A stretch of 64,000 nucleotides of DNA, taken from AP-15 sp963781215. Its GTDB lineage: Bacteria; Pseudomonadota; Alphaproteobacteria; ATCC43930; CGMCC-115725. The notes beneath the pieces are model-generated. The model searched no databases. It was not told where the DNA came from and saw only the letters and a list, made by a program, of their open reading frames with translations. Positions 9,442-18,536 of the stretch are shown here, one piece after another. Position 1 is the stretch's first letter. Every line of letters begins with the position of its first letter. The stretch covers positions 28,231 through 92,230 of the forward strand of contig CAWAFE010000013.1 in NCBI GenBank assembly GCA_963781215.1, given 5' to 3'. Both the position numbers and the translations under genes were made by a program.

Positions 9442-10881
9442 ATGGTCGCCGACAAGCTGCTGCTTCCGGCCCGGCGGTCCTGGGGCATGCCGGGGCGGCT
9501 CTTCGTCGGTGCCCGGCGGCTCGTGCGTACCCATGCCTTTCGCCTGGCCGCCCTCTATTTCCTGGTCTTCGCGGCATCTGTGCTCGGGGTGCTGCTGTTC
9601 GTCTATTGGACCAGCGCGGGTTTTGTCGAGCGCCAGACCGAGGCGACGCTCGACGCCGAGATTACCGGGCTCGCCGAGCAATATGCCCAGCGCGGCTTGA
9701 GCGGGCTCGTTCAGATCGTGGCGGCGCGCAGCGCCGGCGAGCGCGGCGACGCCATGCTCTATCTGGTGACCGATCCCGACGGCCGGCCGCTCGTCGGCAA
9801 CATCGCCGCCTGGCCGGCGGGGGTGCCGGCGCGCTCGGGCTGGCTGTCCTTCACGGTCGAGGCGAAGGACAAAGGCCGGATCGTCACCCATCCGGCGCGC
9901 GGCCGGCTGATCATCATCCCTGACGGCTACCGCCTGCTGGTCGGCCGCGACATCAGCGATGCGGCGGCGTTTCGCGACCGGGTCAAGGAGACCCTGCTGT
10001 GGGCGGGGCTGGTGGCGCTCGGCATCGGGGTGCTCGGCGGCACGATGATGAGCCGCAACCTCTTACGCCGGGTCGAGCTGGTCAACCGCACCAGCGAGCG
10101 GGTCATGGCCGGCAACCTCTCTGACCGCGTTCCGCTCGACGGCACCGGCGACGAGTTCGACCAGCTCGCCGGTAACCTCAACCGCATGCTCGATCAGATC
10201 GAGCGGCTGATGACAGCGATGCGCGAGGTCACCGACGATGTCGCGCACGATTTGAAGACGCCGCTCGCCCGGCTGCGCGCCCGGCTCGAGCTGGCGCTGA
10301 TCGGGCCCGCCGACGATGCCGGCGGGCGCGAGGCCATCCGTGCTGCGATCGACGAGGCCGACCGGCTGCTCGCGACCTTCAACGCTCTCCTCGGGATCGC
10401 CGAGGCCGAATCCGGTGCGGGCCGCGAGCGGGCCGAGCGGCTCGATCTCTCCGAGGTGGCCCGCGCGGCGGCCGAGCTCTACGAGCCGGTTGCCGAGGAG
10501 AAGGGGTTCGCATTGTCGATCGCGGCCGAGCCCGCCGTCGCGATCCGCGGTGACCGGCATCTCCTGTCGCAGGCGCTCGCCAACCTCCTCGACAATTCGC
10601 TCAAATATGCCGGAGGCGGCGAAATCCGGGTGCGGGTGCTGCGCCGCGACGGCCGCGCCGTCCTCGAAGTCGCCGACCGCGGCCCCGGCATCCCGGCAGC
10701 CGACCGCGAGGCGGTGCTCGACCGCTTCGTCCGCCTGGAGCCCAGCCGCAGCACGCCGGGCAACGGCCTCGGCCTCAGCCTGGTGCGGGCCGTAGCGCGC
10801 CGCCACGACGGCACGGTCGAACTCTTCGACAACGAGCCGGGGTTGCGGGTCCGCCTCGAATTTCCGGCGCTCGCGGCTTGA
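9442..10881 (+). CDS. Membrane sensor histidine kinase
   Basis: 479 residues. Two membrane segments, about 32-56 (RLAALYFLVFAASVLGVLLF) and about 185-205 (LLWAGLVALGIGVLGGTMM), bracket a ~130-residue periplasmic sensor. A HAMP domain follows (RRVELVNRTSERVMAGNLSD). The phosphoacceptor is His269 in DDVAHDLKTPLARL. ATP-binding boxes: N (LANLLDNSLKYAGG), G1 (EVADRGPGIP) and G2 (GNGLGLSLVRAVARRHDG). It forms a two-component system with the preceding regulator gene. The periplasmic domain has no motif I can tie to a ligand. Confidence 0.93.
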   Translation: MVADKLLLPARRSWGMPGRLFVGARRLVRTHAFRLAALYFLVFAASVLGVLLFVYWTSAGFVERQTEATLDAEITGLAEQYAQRGLSGLVQIVAARSAGERGDAMLYLVTDPDGRPLVGNIAAWPAGVPARSGWLSFTVEAKDKGRIVTHPARGRLIIIPDGYRLLVGRDISDAAAFRDRVKETLLWAGLVALGIGVLGGTMMSRNLLRRVELVNRTSERVMAGNLSDRVPLDGTGDEFDQLAGNLNRMLDQIERLMTAMREVTDDVAHDLKTPLARLRARLELALIGPADDAGGREAIRAAIDEADRLLATFNALLGIAEAESGAGRERAERLDLSEVARAAAELYEPVAEEKGFALSIAAEPAVAIRGDRHLLSQALANLLDNSLKYAGGGEIRVRVLRRDGRAVLEVADRGPGIPAADREAVLDRFVRLEPSRSTPGNGLGLSLVRAVARRHDGTVELFDNEPGLRVRLEFPALAA

Positions 10882-11076
10882 TCAGCCGATATCGGGCTCT
10901 GCCGCCTCGTCGTCGCGCCGCTCGCGATCCTCGAGGCGGCGCGCGGTTTCCTCTATCATGTCGCGCACGTCTTGCCGATCGAGCCCGGCGCTGCGCAGCA
11001 CGGAAACCATGATCTCATCGGCCAGCAGCTCTTCGAGGCTCGGCTGGTAACGCCAGCATTTGGACCGCCCGCTCAT
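10882..11076 (-). CDS. Small conserved-looking protein of unknown function
   Basis: 64 residues, convergent with the histidine kinase and ending one base after it. Reads WRYQPSLEELLADEIMVSVL, then RSAGLDRQDVRDMIEETARR, then a very acidic/basic tail (LEDRERRDDEAAEPDIG). Predicted two-helix soluble protein. Proteins of this size with an LADEIMVSVLRSAG-like helix are frequent in alphaproteobacteria, with no known role. Possible GGAG ribosome binding site in front of ATG 11076. Confidence 0.6.
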   Translation of the reverse strand: MSGRSKCWRYQPSLEELLADEIMVSVLRSAGLDRQDVRDMIEETARRLEDRERRDDEAAEPDIG

Positions 11077-11214
11077 GATTTCCCCTCCGTCACTTGCGAA
11101 TTCTACGCAGCATCGACGGCAAGCATGACCGGAATGTGACGTTGGCTCGGAAATTTCGCGGCAATTTATGTATTTATCGGGCGATATTGTCGCGCCGGTA
11201 GAGCGGGCGCCGGG

Positions 11215-12083
11215 TCAATTCCGGCTAAGATCACCGTAGCTGACGAGGCTGATGCCGCACGCGTCGATGCGGCGGGCGAGCGCCGGGCTCAGCAGCGCCG
11301 CCAACTCCTCGCAGTGCCGGTAGCCCGGCATCGCCGCCACCAGCGGCGGTGTGCGTTCCACGGCAGGGTGAAAATAGATTTCGCTGACCCCGTCCGGCAG
11401 ATGCGGGAGGAGCCGCAGCAGACGATCCTCGACCATAGCACCACTCCAGGCGAGGCCGAAGACATGGTCGTTGACGGCAAGCCCGGCTTCGAGCAGGCGC
11501 CGCCGCAGCCGCTCGATCCAGAATTGGTAGAATGGCGCGCGATAGCGCTCGTCCGGAAAGGCCCGGCGCAGCACCGCGGCCGGCTCGGCCGGGACACGCA
11601 CGGCCTTCATGCCGTAATCGCGGCCGATCGCGACGATCAGTGCGGCGACGGTCGGATGCAGGTGCATATGCTTGTGCGCATTGACATGGTCGAGCACGAG
11701 GCCGGTCGCGCGAAAGGCCTCGAACTGCGCCCGGATCTCGCGCGCCAGCTGGCGGCGGACCTGCGGCAGAAAGAAGAACCGCACGCCGGCGCGGGCCATG
11801 TTCGGATCGAACCGGCCGTCGCGGCCGACCAGCCCCGGCACCTCTTCGGCGGGCAGCAACGGTCGGCCCGTCGACGAGGGTCAGATGCAGGCCGACGCGA
11901 AGCTCCGGCAGCCGCCGCGCGCGCTCGACCGCATCCGCCGCCGCCGGCGCGCCGACCATCAGGCTCGCGGTCGACAGGATCCCGTGGCGATGCGCCCGCT
12001 CGACCGCCTCGTTGACCGACGGGGTCGAGACCGAAATCGTCGGCGCAGACGATCAGCCGCTTCAACCCGGTAACCTCGGACAC
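11215..12083 (-). pseudogene. hpnK: ChbG/HpnK-family carbohydrate or hopanoid deacetylase, twice frameshifted
   Basis: The family (YdjC-like, ChbG/HpnK) removes N-acetyl groups from sugars; HpnK is the hopanoid-cluster member. Three frames in order give one protein. First LKRLIVCADDFG (metal-binding Asp pair) from a GTG at 12083. Then STPSVNEAVERAHRHGIL and STASLMVGAPAAADAVERA up to VGLHLTLVDG. Then LLPAEEVPGLVGRDGRFDPN, HVNAHKHMHLHPTVAALI (metal-binding histidines) and IYFHPAVERTPPLVA to the stop at 11215. Breaks lie near 12035 and 11862; each is explained by a one- or two-base indel. All metal-binding residues survive. Whether hopanoid or chitobiose is the substrate cannot be decided; no other hopanoid gene is present. 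The hpnK symbol is tentative. Confidence 0.75.
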
Positions 12084-12564
12084 CGCTCTCGCTTGCTCGG
12101 ATGCCGGGCGCAAAGCCGGGCATGACGATTGCCGCGAGAAGACATTATCCAAATCTTGCCCGAGCAATTGACCAAGCAGAGCCCGGCATGCCCGATGGGC
12201 GACGCGCTTCATGCCGGGTCGCGTGACTGATGATCCCGGTTTCCGTCGCCTCGTCCTGCGCGTCCGGAGCGAGGGCGCACAACGCTGCAAGCGCTCGATC
12301 GAGAAGCTCGGTCACAAAAACTCTCCGCAGCCGGTCGGCACACCATCACGCGACGAGCCTGCCGCAAGGCTAATGCTTTCACCGATCCACGCAAGATCGC
12401 ACCATCGCATCGACCGCCCGAACAATGGCACAGCTGACCAGCGCATCAACCGGGTAAAGTCGGATGCAACCTTCGGCGCTGAGTCGAATTGCCGCGAAGG
12501 CGCCCGCGGACGTGCCGACCTGACGCCATTCTGGATGGCGGGACGAAGGAGTTTCGGTCATATG
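12084..12564. other. Non-coding stretch with dispersed hairpins
   Basis: No convincing gene; open frames here are Arg/Ser-rich and look like chance. It contains two GC-rich inverted repeats of the dispersed type (about 12101-12123 and 12182-12218). The stretch starts a region (to about 17.2 kb) of broken genes. Confidence 0.5.
12182..12218. repeat. Inverted repeat (REP-like)
   Basis: Perfect 9-bp arms CCCGGCATG and CATGCCGGG separated by 19 bases. A related imperfect hairpin (ATGCCGGGC / GCCGGGCAT) lies about 75 bases to the left. These resemble the dispersed palindrome next to sufC. Confidence 0.55.
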
Positions 12565-12879
12565 TCACGGCACCCGTAACCCCTTGATCGGCCGAGGGCC
12601 GGTGAAGTTGCCGAAAATCTTGATTGCGGCAACAGTCCAAGCGAGCACGATTCCCCAAAGGCCGCCCCAGAAGCATTGAGAGACGATCTGAGGCACTCCG
12701 AATGGAGGTATCGGCTGGGTCTTGTACTGCGGGGGGTAAAGCCCCGCGAGGTGCAACAACCACCCCGAGACTTGGTGAAATATGACAATGCCGACGAAGC
12801 CGGCGACGAAGGCCCCGGCTATCGACCCCATCACCAACACACTATGGCCAGGCATTCGATTCGTGTCGTCCACGGTCAT
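12565..12879 (-). CDS. Membrane protein fragment or small membrane protein, unknown function
   Basis: 104 residues from ATG 12879, with GGGAG six bases upstream. Two hydrophobic helices: about 13-35 (SVLVMGSIAGAFVAGFVGIV) and about 67-88 (CFWGGLWGIVLAWTVAAIKI), separated by an amphipathic Pro-rich segment (PPQYKTQPIPPFGVPQIVSQ). It resembles the N-terminal half of a four-helix membrane protein often seen in alphaproteobacteria. The second half appears to be missing here, but a matching piece is encoded on the other strand at 12931-13137. It may therefore be a remnant rather than a complete gene. Confidence 0.5.
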   Translation of the reverse strand: MTVDDTNRMPGHSVLVMGSIAGAFVAGFVGIVIFHQVSGWLLHLAGLYPPQYKTQPIPPFGVPQIVSQCFWGGLWGIVLAWTVAAIKIFGNFTGPRPIKGLRVP

Positions 12880-12930
12880 TTCTCCCTTTCAATGTCCGTC
12901 CGCTTATCGCTTGGGCTAGCTAGCTTGTAG

Positions 12931-13137
12931 GTTGAAGTCTCAATACCAAAATCGGGATGGACTTTAGCGCACTGGCGGAACGTGAATTATTGGCTGCTCG
13001 CGTTTGCATTTGGTCTGGTCGTTCCAACGCTGGTAGGATGGTTCGTCGTGCCGCTCATCAAAGGCACACCGATCATGGGCGGCCCGCCGTGGATGATTCA
13101 GGTACCAGATGAAATTCGCCGGAAAATATGTGAGTAG
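12931..13137 (+). pseudogene. Membrane-protein fragment lacking a start
   Basis: An open frame with no good start codon between TAG 12928-12930 and TAG 13135-13137. It encodes VNYWLLAFAFGLVVPTLVGW then FVVPLIKGTPIMGG, a membrane helix and loop that look like the third helix of the same membrane-protein type whose N-terminal half is at 12565-12879 on the opposite strand. The antisense strand of 13090-13182 also encodes a membrane-helix-like piece (LPNAVWGAGTAWLLTYF). The arrangement suggests a gene broken up by small inversions, or an assembly artefact. The family resemblance is from memory and unverified. Confidence 0.4.
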
Positions 13138-13279
13138 CCATGCCGTGCCGGCACCCCACACGGCGTTTGGCAGCGGACGCACTCCTCAGCCGCGGCTGAG
13201 GGCTCGCGTCGTCTCCTAAAGGAGCACCTTGCGGGCTTCATCATCACCTGCCAGAAAAAAATTCATGCCCGGAAGGCGG

Positions 13280-14139
13280 ATGGCTTCTATCGACCCCGAC
13301 GTGTATCGTCGCGCGATGGACGCTGACATCGATCTTCCCGCATATTTCACCCGCATCGGCTACACGGGGCCAAACGAGCCGAGTTTCGCCGTCTTGCGCG
13401 AGCTTAATGCGCGTCATGTGGCTCACATCGCCTTCGAGACTCTCGATCCTTTCCTTGGCCGTCCCGTGGATCTCGATCCTGCGGCGCTTCAGGCGAAACT
13501 GGTTCGTTCTCGGCGCGGCGGTTACTGCCAGGAACACAACGCGCTTTTTCATGATGTACTGAACGCCGTGGGATTTTCGGTCGTTGCTCTTGGGGGGCGG
13601 GTCGTTTGGGCCTTCAAGGGACAACCGGCGCCGCTGAACTCATCGGCTGACGCTCGTCAAGCTCGCCGAGGGGAATTTCGTTGCTGACGTCGGCTTCGGC
13701 GGGCAGAGTCCGACCGTGCCGCTCCGTCTTGAGCCGGACCTCGAACAAATCACCCCGCACGGCACCTATCGCATGGCCCGCGAAGGCGAGGTCTTCGGGT
13801 TGCAGCTACGGCTCGATGACCGCTGGGAGACGATGTACCAATTTACCCTAGCCGCCCAGACGCGGGTCGACTTTGAAGTCGCTAACTGGTTTACGTCAAC
13901 TCACCCGCGCTCACTCTTCACCCAAAACCTCGTTGTCTGCCGGGTCGTGGGCGAGAACTCGGGTCAATCTGCGCAACTCAAACCTTTCGGTTCGGCACCC
14001 GGACGGTCATGTAGAGCAACGCGCCCTCACAAACTCTCCCGAATTGGGGGAACTGCTGGAGGATGTTATGGACTTGGATTTGCCGACGTCGGCCGAGGCG
14101 ATTTGGGCAAAACTGCCGAAGCAACCGCCCCCATCATAA
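13280..14139 (+). pseudogene. nat: Arylamine N-acetyltransferase, frameshifted
   Basis: NAT enzymes move acetyl from acetyl-CoA to arylamines or hydrazines with a Cys-His-Asp triad. The first frame gives AYFTRIGYTGPNEPSFAVLR and RSRRGGYCQEHNALFHDVLN (catalytic Cys). A small indel near 13640 moves to a second frame carrying THRLTLVKLAEGNFVADVGF (catalytic His in THRL, Asp in ADVGF), then PHGTYRMAREGEVFGLQLRL. Near 13960 a second shift leads to NLRNSNLSVRHPDGHVEQRA and the end at TAA 14137-14139. The triad is complete across frames. ATG 13280 has GGAAGG just upstream; 13265 and 13316 are alternatives. Consensus errors or recent decay could both explain the breaks. Confidence 0.75.
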
Positions 14140-14351
14140 TCCTTGTCGGACATCCTGCCGGGAGTCGGATTGACCGGCCATATGGGAAAAAGGGAAAAAG
14201 GCGTGGTTGCCGATCCCGTCAATGTTTGGACAGAATCACCAAACCGACACGACGGGAAATTTTACATATGTACGAACTCCGACGAGCCCAACGCTCGAGC
14301 TCCCAGGATCATGTTGACCGACTTCGCCCACTTGATCGACATCTCGAACTT

Positions 14352-14798
14352 CTATCGCATGAAGCCGTCAATGTAAAACTCGTACACAGGATCGCGACGA
14401 GCTATAATCCCCTTCATCTCCGCATCCGGGGAGCCAAAAACTACTATTTTTCCAGGTTTCCTGACTTGCGCCACTTCTTGACCGAATTGGGCCCTCATAT
14501 GTTTAACATGCGCCACGAAGGCTTCGGCATTTTGATACATTTCTAAAAGATCGACGGTCTTCCCGTCTGGCTGCACGCTGAACTCGAAGACGAGCGTCCC
14601 TGGTTCTTCGGCCACAGCCTCAGCCACCCTTTTTGCGAGTTTCTTGAAATTGTCCATTTGTTCAGGGAGGACTTCGCCACTAGAGATCGTGGCAACATAG
14701 CCTGCCTTGAATCCATGCTGCGGACCAGGTGTCTGCGCGTCAGCCGGGAAAACCGCGAGGGCAAGAGCAATTAGTGAGAAAAGCAATCTCCGCATCAT
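14352..14798 (-). CDS. Secreted protein with antibiotic-biosynthesis-monooxygenase (ABM) fold
   Basis: 148 residues from ATG 14798, with GGAGG seven bases upstream. Residues 1-22 form a Sec signal peptide (MMRRLLFSLIALALAVFPADA, cut after ADA). The mature part is a dimeric ferredoxin-like alpha/beta fold of the ABM type: ISSGEVLPEQMDNFKKLAKR, then EPGTLVFEFSVQPDGKTVDL, then EMYQNAEAFVAHVKHM. ABM proteins include heme-degrading and quinone monooxygenases, but many have no known substrate. Export to the periplasm is unusual for the family. It is isolated, between the broken NAT gene and the group II intron. Confidence 0.75.
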   Translation of the reverse strand: MMRRLLFSLIALALAVFPADAQTPGPQHGFKAGYVATISSGEVLPEQMDNFKKLAKRVAEAVAEEPGTLVFEFSVQPDGKTVDLLEMYQNAEAFVAHVKHMRAQFGQEVAQVRKPGKIVVFGSPDAEMKGIIARRDPVYEFYIDGFMR

Positions 14799-15008
14799 CA
14801 CAGTGCCTCCGACAAAAGTGCGGCCACCTGTTGGCCGACTACTCGCCAAACTCCTGGCTATTGAACGGCCAAGATCACCCCTTCGGCTGGCGTGAGCAAC
14901 CGAAAATCGCGCTCCGCGAGGGCAAGAAGCGGTTGAAGCCGGTCTATATGTTGTGTTTCTTGCGCATCCGGGAATGACCATTAAAGCCGATCGCGGTAGG
15001 GACGCCCA

Positions 15009-16544
15009 TTACTGGGCGCCCCCCGCACAGAACCGTACGAGCGGCTTTCCCGCATACGGCTCCCACCTTGGATGTTTGACGGCAAACCGTTCTGCCGGCC
15101 ACGGGTGCAGGATTTTCGGTTTGGGCAGCCAGTGATCGGCGATTTCCCTTGCCCGCTTCCATGTGGTCTTGTCTCTCTGGCTGCGTCGTTTAAGCGTGCG
15201 CCACCAGATTTCAGTCACACGGCGTCTGAATGCCACGAGCGCCGGCAGATTTGTCGGCACGGCGTGATAGGCGAAGAAACCCCTGACCACTTTCTGAAGC
15301 CATTGCCCCTGTTGGGGTATGGGATAGTGTCGTCGCCGGCGCAGCTCCTCCTTGATTTCCTGGAGCTTCGCACGGCTACGGTCGCGCCGGGTTTTCCGCT
15401 TTAGCTGGAAAATCCCCCGGCGGGTTCGGCCGCAGATCAGCGTAAAACCCAGGAAGTCGAAGGTCTCCGGCTTACCGAGACCGCTTTGCTCGCGGTTGTG
15501 CGCCGCGTAGCGACCGAACTCGATCAGCCGGGTCTTCTCAGGGTGGAGCGACAGCGCGAACTCCTCAAACCTCTTCCGCATCATCTGGAGAAACCGATGC
15601 GCGTCGGCCTGGCGCTCGAACCCGATCACCAGATCATCCGCATAGCGCGTGATGATCATGGTGCCGGTGGCCTCCCGCCGTCGCCAGCGGTCGGCCCAGA
15701 GATCGAAGACGTAGTGCAGGTAAACGTTGGCAAGCAGCGGTGAGATCACCGAGCCCTGCCCCGTTCCCGCCTCACTGACCGTAACCGACCCGCCTTCGAG
15801 CACCCCCGCCCCGAGCCATTTCTGGATCAGGCGGATGATGCGTCGATCACCGACCCGGTGTTCCAGGAGACGGATCAGCCATTCGTGGCTAACCGTGTCG
15901 AAGAAGCTTTGAATGTCGGCGTCGATGATCCAGCTCACCCCCTTTGTTTCGCGTATCCCGACCATCAGAGCATCCAGCGCATCGTGCTGGCTGCGCCCGG
16001 GTCGGAAACCGTACGAGAACCCGAGGAAGTCTTCCTCATAGATCTGGTTCAGTACGGCGGCGGTGGCTCTTTGGACGATCTTGTCCTCAAGCGCCGCCAC
16101 GGCGAGCGGTCGCTGCCGTCCGTCGGCCTTCGGTATATACCGACGCCGGGATGGCTGCGGCCGGTACGCTCCCCGATGGACCCTGGCATGTAAATCCCCG
16201 AGCTTGCGCTCAAGGTCTGCCTCGTAGTCCTGCCACGTCACGCCGTCCGCACCGGGCGCCGCGTCTCGCTTGAGGGCGAAAAACGACAGCCGCAGCAGGT
16301 CAACCGTGATGTGGTGGAAGAGCGCGGTGAACCGTTCCTTCTTCCGTTGCCTTGCGGCCTCCCGTACGCGCTCCAGCGCCTGTGACACGCTTTCCCGGTT
16401 CTGCGCCCGGCGCGTGCGTTGCTGGATCGCGTTCTCCTCGGCCTCCGTCCTTCGCTCCATCGCCTCCGCTACCGGTCGCCCGGTTTTGTTCGGCGACTTC
16501 CCCGCTACTACGACGGAGTCTGACTTCTCACGCCCGTGCATCAT
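15009..16544 (-). CDS. ltrA: Group II intron reverse transcriptase/maturase
   Basis: 511 residues. Reverse transcriptase blocks: RDAAPGADGVTWQDYE, RRRYIPKADGRQRPLAVAAL, FSYGFRPGRSQHDALDAL, WIIDADIQSFFDTVSHEWL, GTGQGSVISPLLANVYLHYV, catalytic RYADDLVIGF (YADD 301-304) and LHPEKTRLIEFGR. The maturase domain X follows (HYPIPQQGQWLQKVVRGFFAYH). No HNH endonuclease domain follows, so the intron is of the endonuclease-less kind. The last ~20 codons (WEPYAGKPLVRFCAGG) are read through RNA domain V, a known oddity of this intron group. It splices and reinserts its host intron. Confidence 0.95.
   Translation of the reverse strand: MMHGREKSDSVVVAGKSPNKTGRPVAEAMERRTEAEENAIQQRTRRAQNRESVSQALERVREAARQRKKERFTALFHHITVDLLRLSFFALKRDAAPGADGVTWQDYEADLERKLGDLHARVHRGAYRPQPSRRRYIPKADGRQRPLAVAALEDKIVQRATAAVLNQIYEEDFLGFSYGFRPGRSQHDALDALMVGIRETKGVSWIIDADIQSFFDTVSHEWLIRLLEHRVGDRRIIRLIQKWLGAGVLEGGSVTVSEAGTGQGSVISPLLANVYLHYVFDLWADRWRRREATGTMIITRYADDLVIGFERQADAHRFLQMMRKRFEEFALSLHPEKTRLIEFGRYAAHNREQSGLGKPETFDFLGFTLICGRTRRGIFQLKRKTRRDRSRAKLQEIKEELRRRRHYPIPQQGQWLQKVVRGFFAYHAVPTNLPALVAFRRRVTEIWWRTLKRRSQRDKTTWKRAREIADHWLPKPKILHPWPAERFAVKHPRWEPYAGKPLVRFCAGGAQ
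15029..15062 (-). ncRNA. Domain V of the group II intron
   Basis: 34 nt in the exact classical format: it opens GAGCCGTATGCGG, has a GAAA tetraloop and closes CCGCTCGTACGGTTCT. This hairpin is part of the ribozyme active site. It lies inside the coding sequence for the maturase C-terminus. Confidence 0.85.
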
Positions 16545-16913
16545 CGGCTTCGGCTCCTCGCCTTCCCGATGCGGGCCAGTCGGCTTATAGCCTGTGGCCG
16601 GAGGTGAGATCTCTCAGGTTCCGACGCCTTCCCTTCCGACGTGATGTGGCCTTCGACCCCGGCAGAGCGACGGCCCCTCGCATGACGGTGCCGCACATGT
16701 TGCCTTCGACGCTTATGACCGCCTCGGCCTCTGCGATTTTATGGATTTCGAGGCTCAATCCCACACCCCATCGGATCGCTGTGTACGCTTCGCACCCGCC
16801 GTCGCCGACGACTACGCAACACTCGCTACCGGGCCGCCCGCTACGGCCTTACCCGGGCCGGACTTTCACCGGCTGGAACGCGCCAGCTTCTCCTGACGCA
16901 CCATAAGGCGCAC

Positions 16914-17237
16914 TATGATAAATTTCTGGAAGTCATCGGAAAGGAGAAACCTTAACCTTCGAGTGACAGAAGCGCGACGGCGGTTTATGCATGGTTTGAA
17001 GGGGCCTTCATCGGAGCTGCCAATACTGTTCTTCTCCTGCTTATACTTGAAGCACCCCGGCAAAAGATATTGATCGGTGTTATCCCCAAAATCCGAGGAT
17101 CCCTTAATTGAAAAAGCGGCGGGCGGTCGGCCTGCCGTGGGGCTTCGGCGAGCAACGCCGTATGCGAGCAACGGAGTGCTGTCGAACTTCGCAAGAGCCT
17201 TCGGCAGGGCGGCGATCGGCGGGTATAAGGGAACTGG
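16914..17237. other. Stretch without a supportable gene (intron 5' flank)
   Basis: 324 bases between the 5' end of the group II intron and rarA. Open frames exist but have no recognisable domain, ribosome binding site or coding signature. The sequence is less GC-rich around 16915-17110 than the neighbours. No terminator-like hairpin was found after rarA. Confidence 0.45.
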
Positions 17238-18536
17238 TCATTCCGGCGGTGCCCCCGCGCGCTGACGCAGCTTGTCCCAGTAGTCGAGGCGCTTTTTGAT
17301 CTCGCGCTCGAAGCCGCGCTCGCCCGGCCGATAGAAATTGCGGCGGGCGACGCCGTCGGGGAAATAGTTCTGACCGGAAAAGCCCTCCTCGGTGGCGTGG
17401 TCGTAGACATAGCCCCTGCCGTAGCCGAGGTCGCGCATCAGCCGCGTCGGTGCGTTCAGGATGTGCATCGGCGGCATCAGCGAGCCGGTCTCGCGCGCCA
17501 TCCGTCGGGCCTCGCCAAAAGCCTGGTATGCGGCGTTCGATTTCGGCGCGGTGGCGAGATAGATCACGCATTGGGCGATCGCCAGCTCGCCTTCGGGCGA
17601 GCCGAGCCGGTCGTAAGTGTCCCACGCCGCGAGCGCCTGGAAGACGGCCTGCGGATCGGCGAGGCCGACATCCTCGACCGCCGCCCGGGTCAGGCGCCGC
17701 AGGATGTAGATCGGGTCCTCGCCGCCCGCCAGCATGCGCGCCAGCCAATAGAGTGCCGCATCGGTGTCCGAGCCGCGCAGCGATTTGTGCAATGCGCTGA
17801 TCAGATTGTAATGGCCCTCCTGCGCCTTGTCGTAGAGCGGAGCGCGCTGCTGCACGAGCCGGGCCAATTCGCGCGGGTCGAGCGCATTGCGCTGCGGCAG
17901 GCGCGCGATTTCCTCGACCATGTTCAGCAGAAATCGGCCGTCGCCGTCGGCCATCGCCCGCAATGCGGCGCGGGCCTCGCCGGTCAACGGCAACTCGTGG
18001 CCGAGATGCTGCTCGGCGCGCCGCAGCAGGGTTTCGAGGGCGTCGTCGTCGAGGCGGCGCAGCACCAGGACGTGGGCGCGCGACAGCAAGGCGCCGATCA
18101 GCTCGAACGACGGGTTCTCGGTCGTGGCGCCGACCAAGATCACGGTGCCGTCCTCGACGACCGGCAGAAAGGCGTCCTGCTGGGCGCGGTTGAAGCGGTG
18201 GATCTCGTCGACAAAGAGAAGCGTGCCGCCGCCCATTTCGCGGCGCTTCCTGGCGGCGTCGAACACCTTGCGCAGATCGGCGACGCCGGAGAACACCGCC
18301 GACAGCGGCTCGAAAGCGAGGTCGGTCCCTTGCGCCAGCAACCGCGCGATCGTCGTCTTGCCGCAGCCCGGCGGTCCCCACAGGACCATCGAGGACAACC
18401 GGCGGCTCGCCATCATCCGCCCGATCGGCCCGTCGGGGCCGAGCAGGTGATCCTGGCCTACGATCTCAGCGAGGTTCCGTGGCCGCAGTCGGTCGGCCAG
18501 CGGCTGCGGCGCCTCTTTCTCGAACAGGGTGCTCAT
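17238..18536 (-). CDS. rarA: RarA/MgsA replication-associated AAA+ ATPase
   Basis: 432 residues. N-terminal AAA+ module: LADRLRPRNLAEIVGQDHLL, Walker A GPPGCGKTT (54-62), Walker B LLFVDEIHRF (106-115), sensor 1 VILVGATTENPSFEL. The C-terminal tetramerisation region carries HYNLISALHKSLRGSDTDAA, YWLARMLAGGEDPIYILRRL and YFPDGVARRNFYRPGERGFE, typical of the MgsA/RarA/WRNIP1 family. It acts at stalled replication forks. The ATG at 18536 overlaps the lipB stop (ATGA). Full length, no oddities. Confidence 0.95.
   Translation of the reverse strand: MSTLFEKEAPQPLADRLRPRNLAEIVGQDHLLGPDGPIGRMMASRRLSSMVLWGPPGCGKTTIARLLAQGTDLAFEPLSAVFSGVADLRKVFDAARKRREMGGGTLLFVDEIHRFNRAQQDAFLPVVEDGTVILVGATTENPSFELIGALLSRAHVLVLRRLDDDALETLLRRAEQHLGHELPLTGEARAALRAMADGDGRFLLNMVEEIARLPQRNALDPRELARLVQQRAPLYDKAQEGHYNLISALHKSLRGSDTDAALYWLARMLAGGEDPIYILRRLTRAAVEDVGLADPQAVFQALAAWDTYDRLGSPEGELAIAQCVIYLATAPKSNAAYQAFGEARRMARETGSLMPPMHILNAPTRLMRDLGYGRGYVYDHATEEGFSGQNYFPDGVARRNFYRPGERGFEREIKKRLDYWDKLRQRAGAPPE

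Larger units (their letters stand above)
14996..16913 (-). mobile_element. Group II intron
   Basis: On the minus strand the element starts GTGCGCC (16913), a typical 5' end, followed about 45 bases later by the conserved GGTGAAAGTCCGGC of domain I. It contains the reverse-transcriptase/maturase gene, a 34-nt domain V (15029-15062) and a hairpin like domain VI (about 15002-15024), and would end in CCCTAC at 14996. The resulting length, about 1.92 kb, is normal. Ends are inferred from consensus, not from an empty site. The flanks at 16914-17237 and 14799-14995 carry no recognisable split gene, so the insertion seems to be intergenic. Confidence 0.85.

Noticed and set aside
14143..14376. 77-codon plus-strand frame after the NAT gene
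   Set aside because: No recognisable domain, no ribosome binding site; its end overlaps the genuine secreted ABM-fold gene on the other strand.
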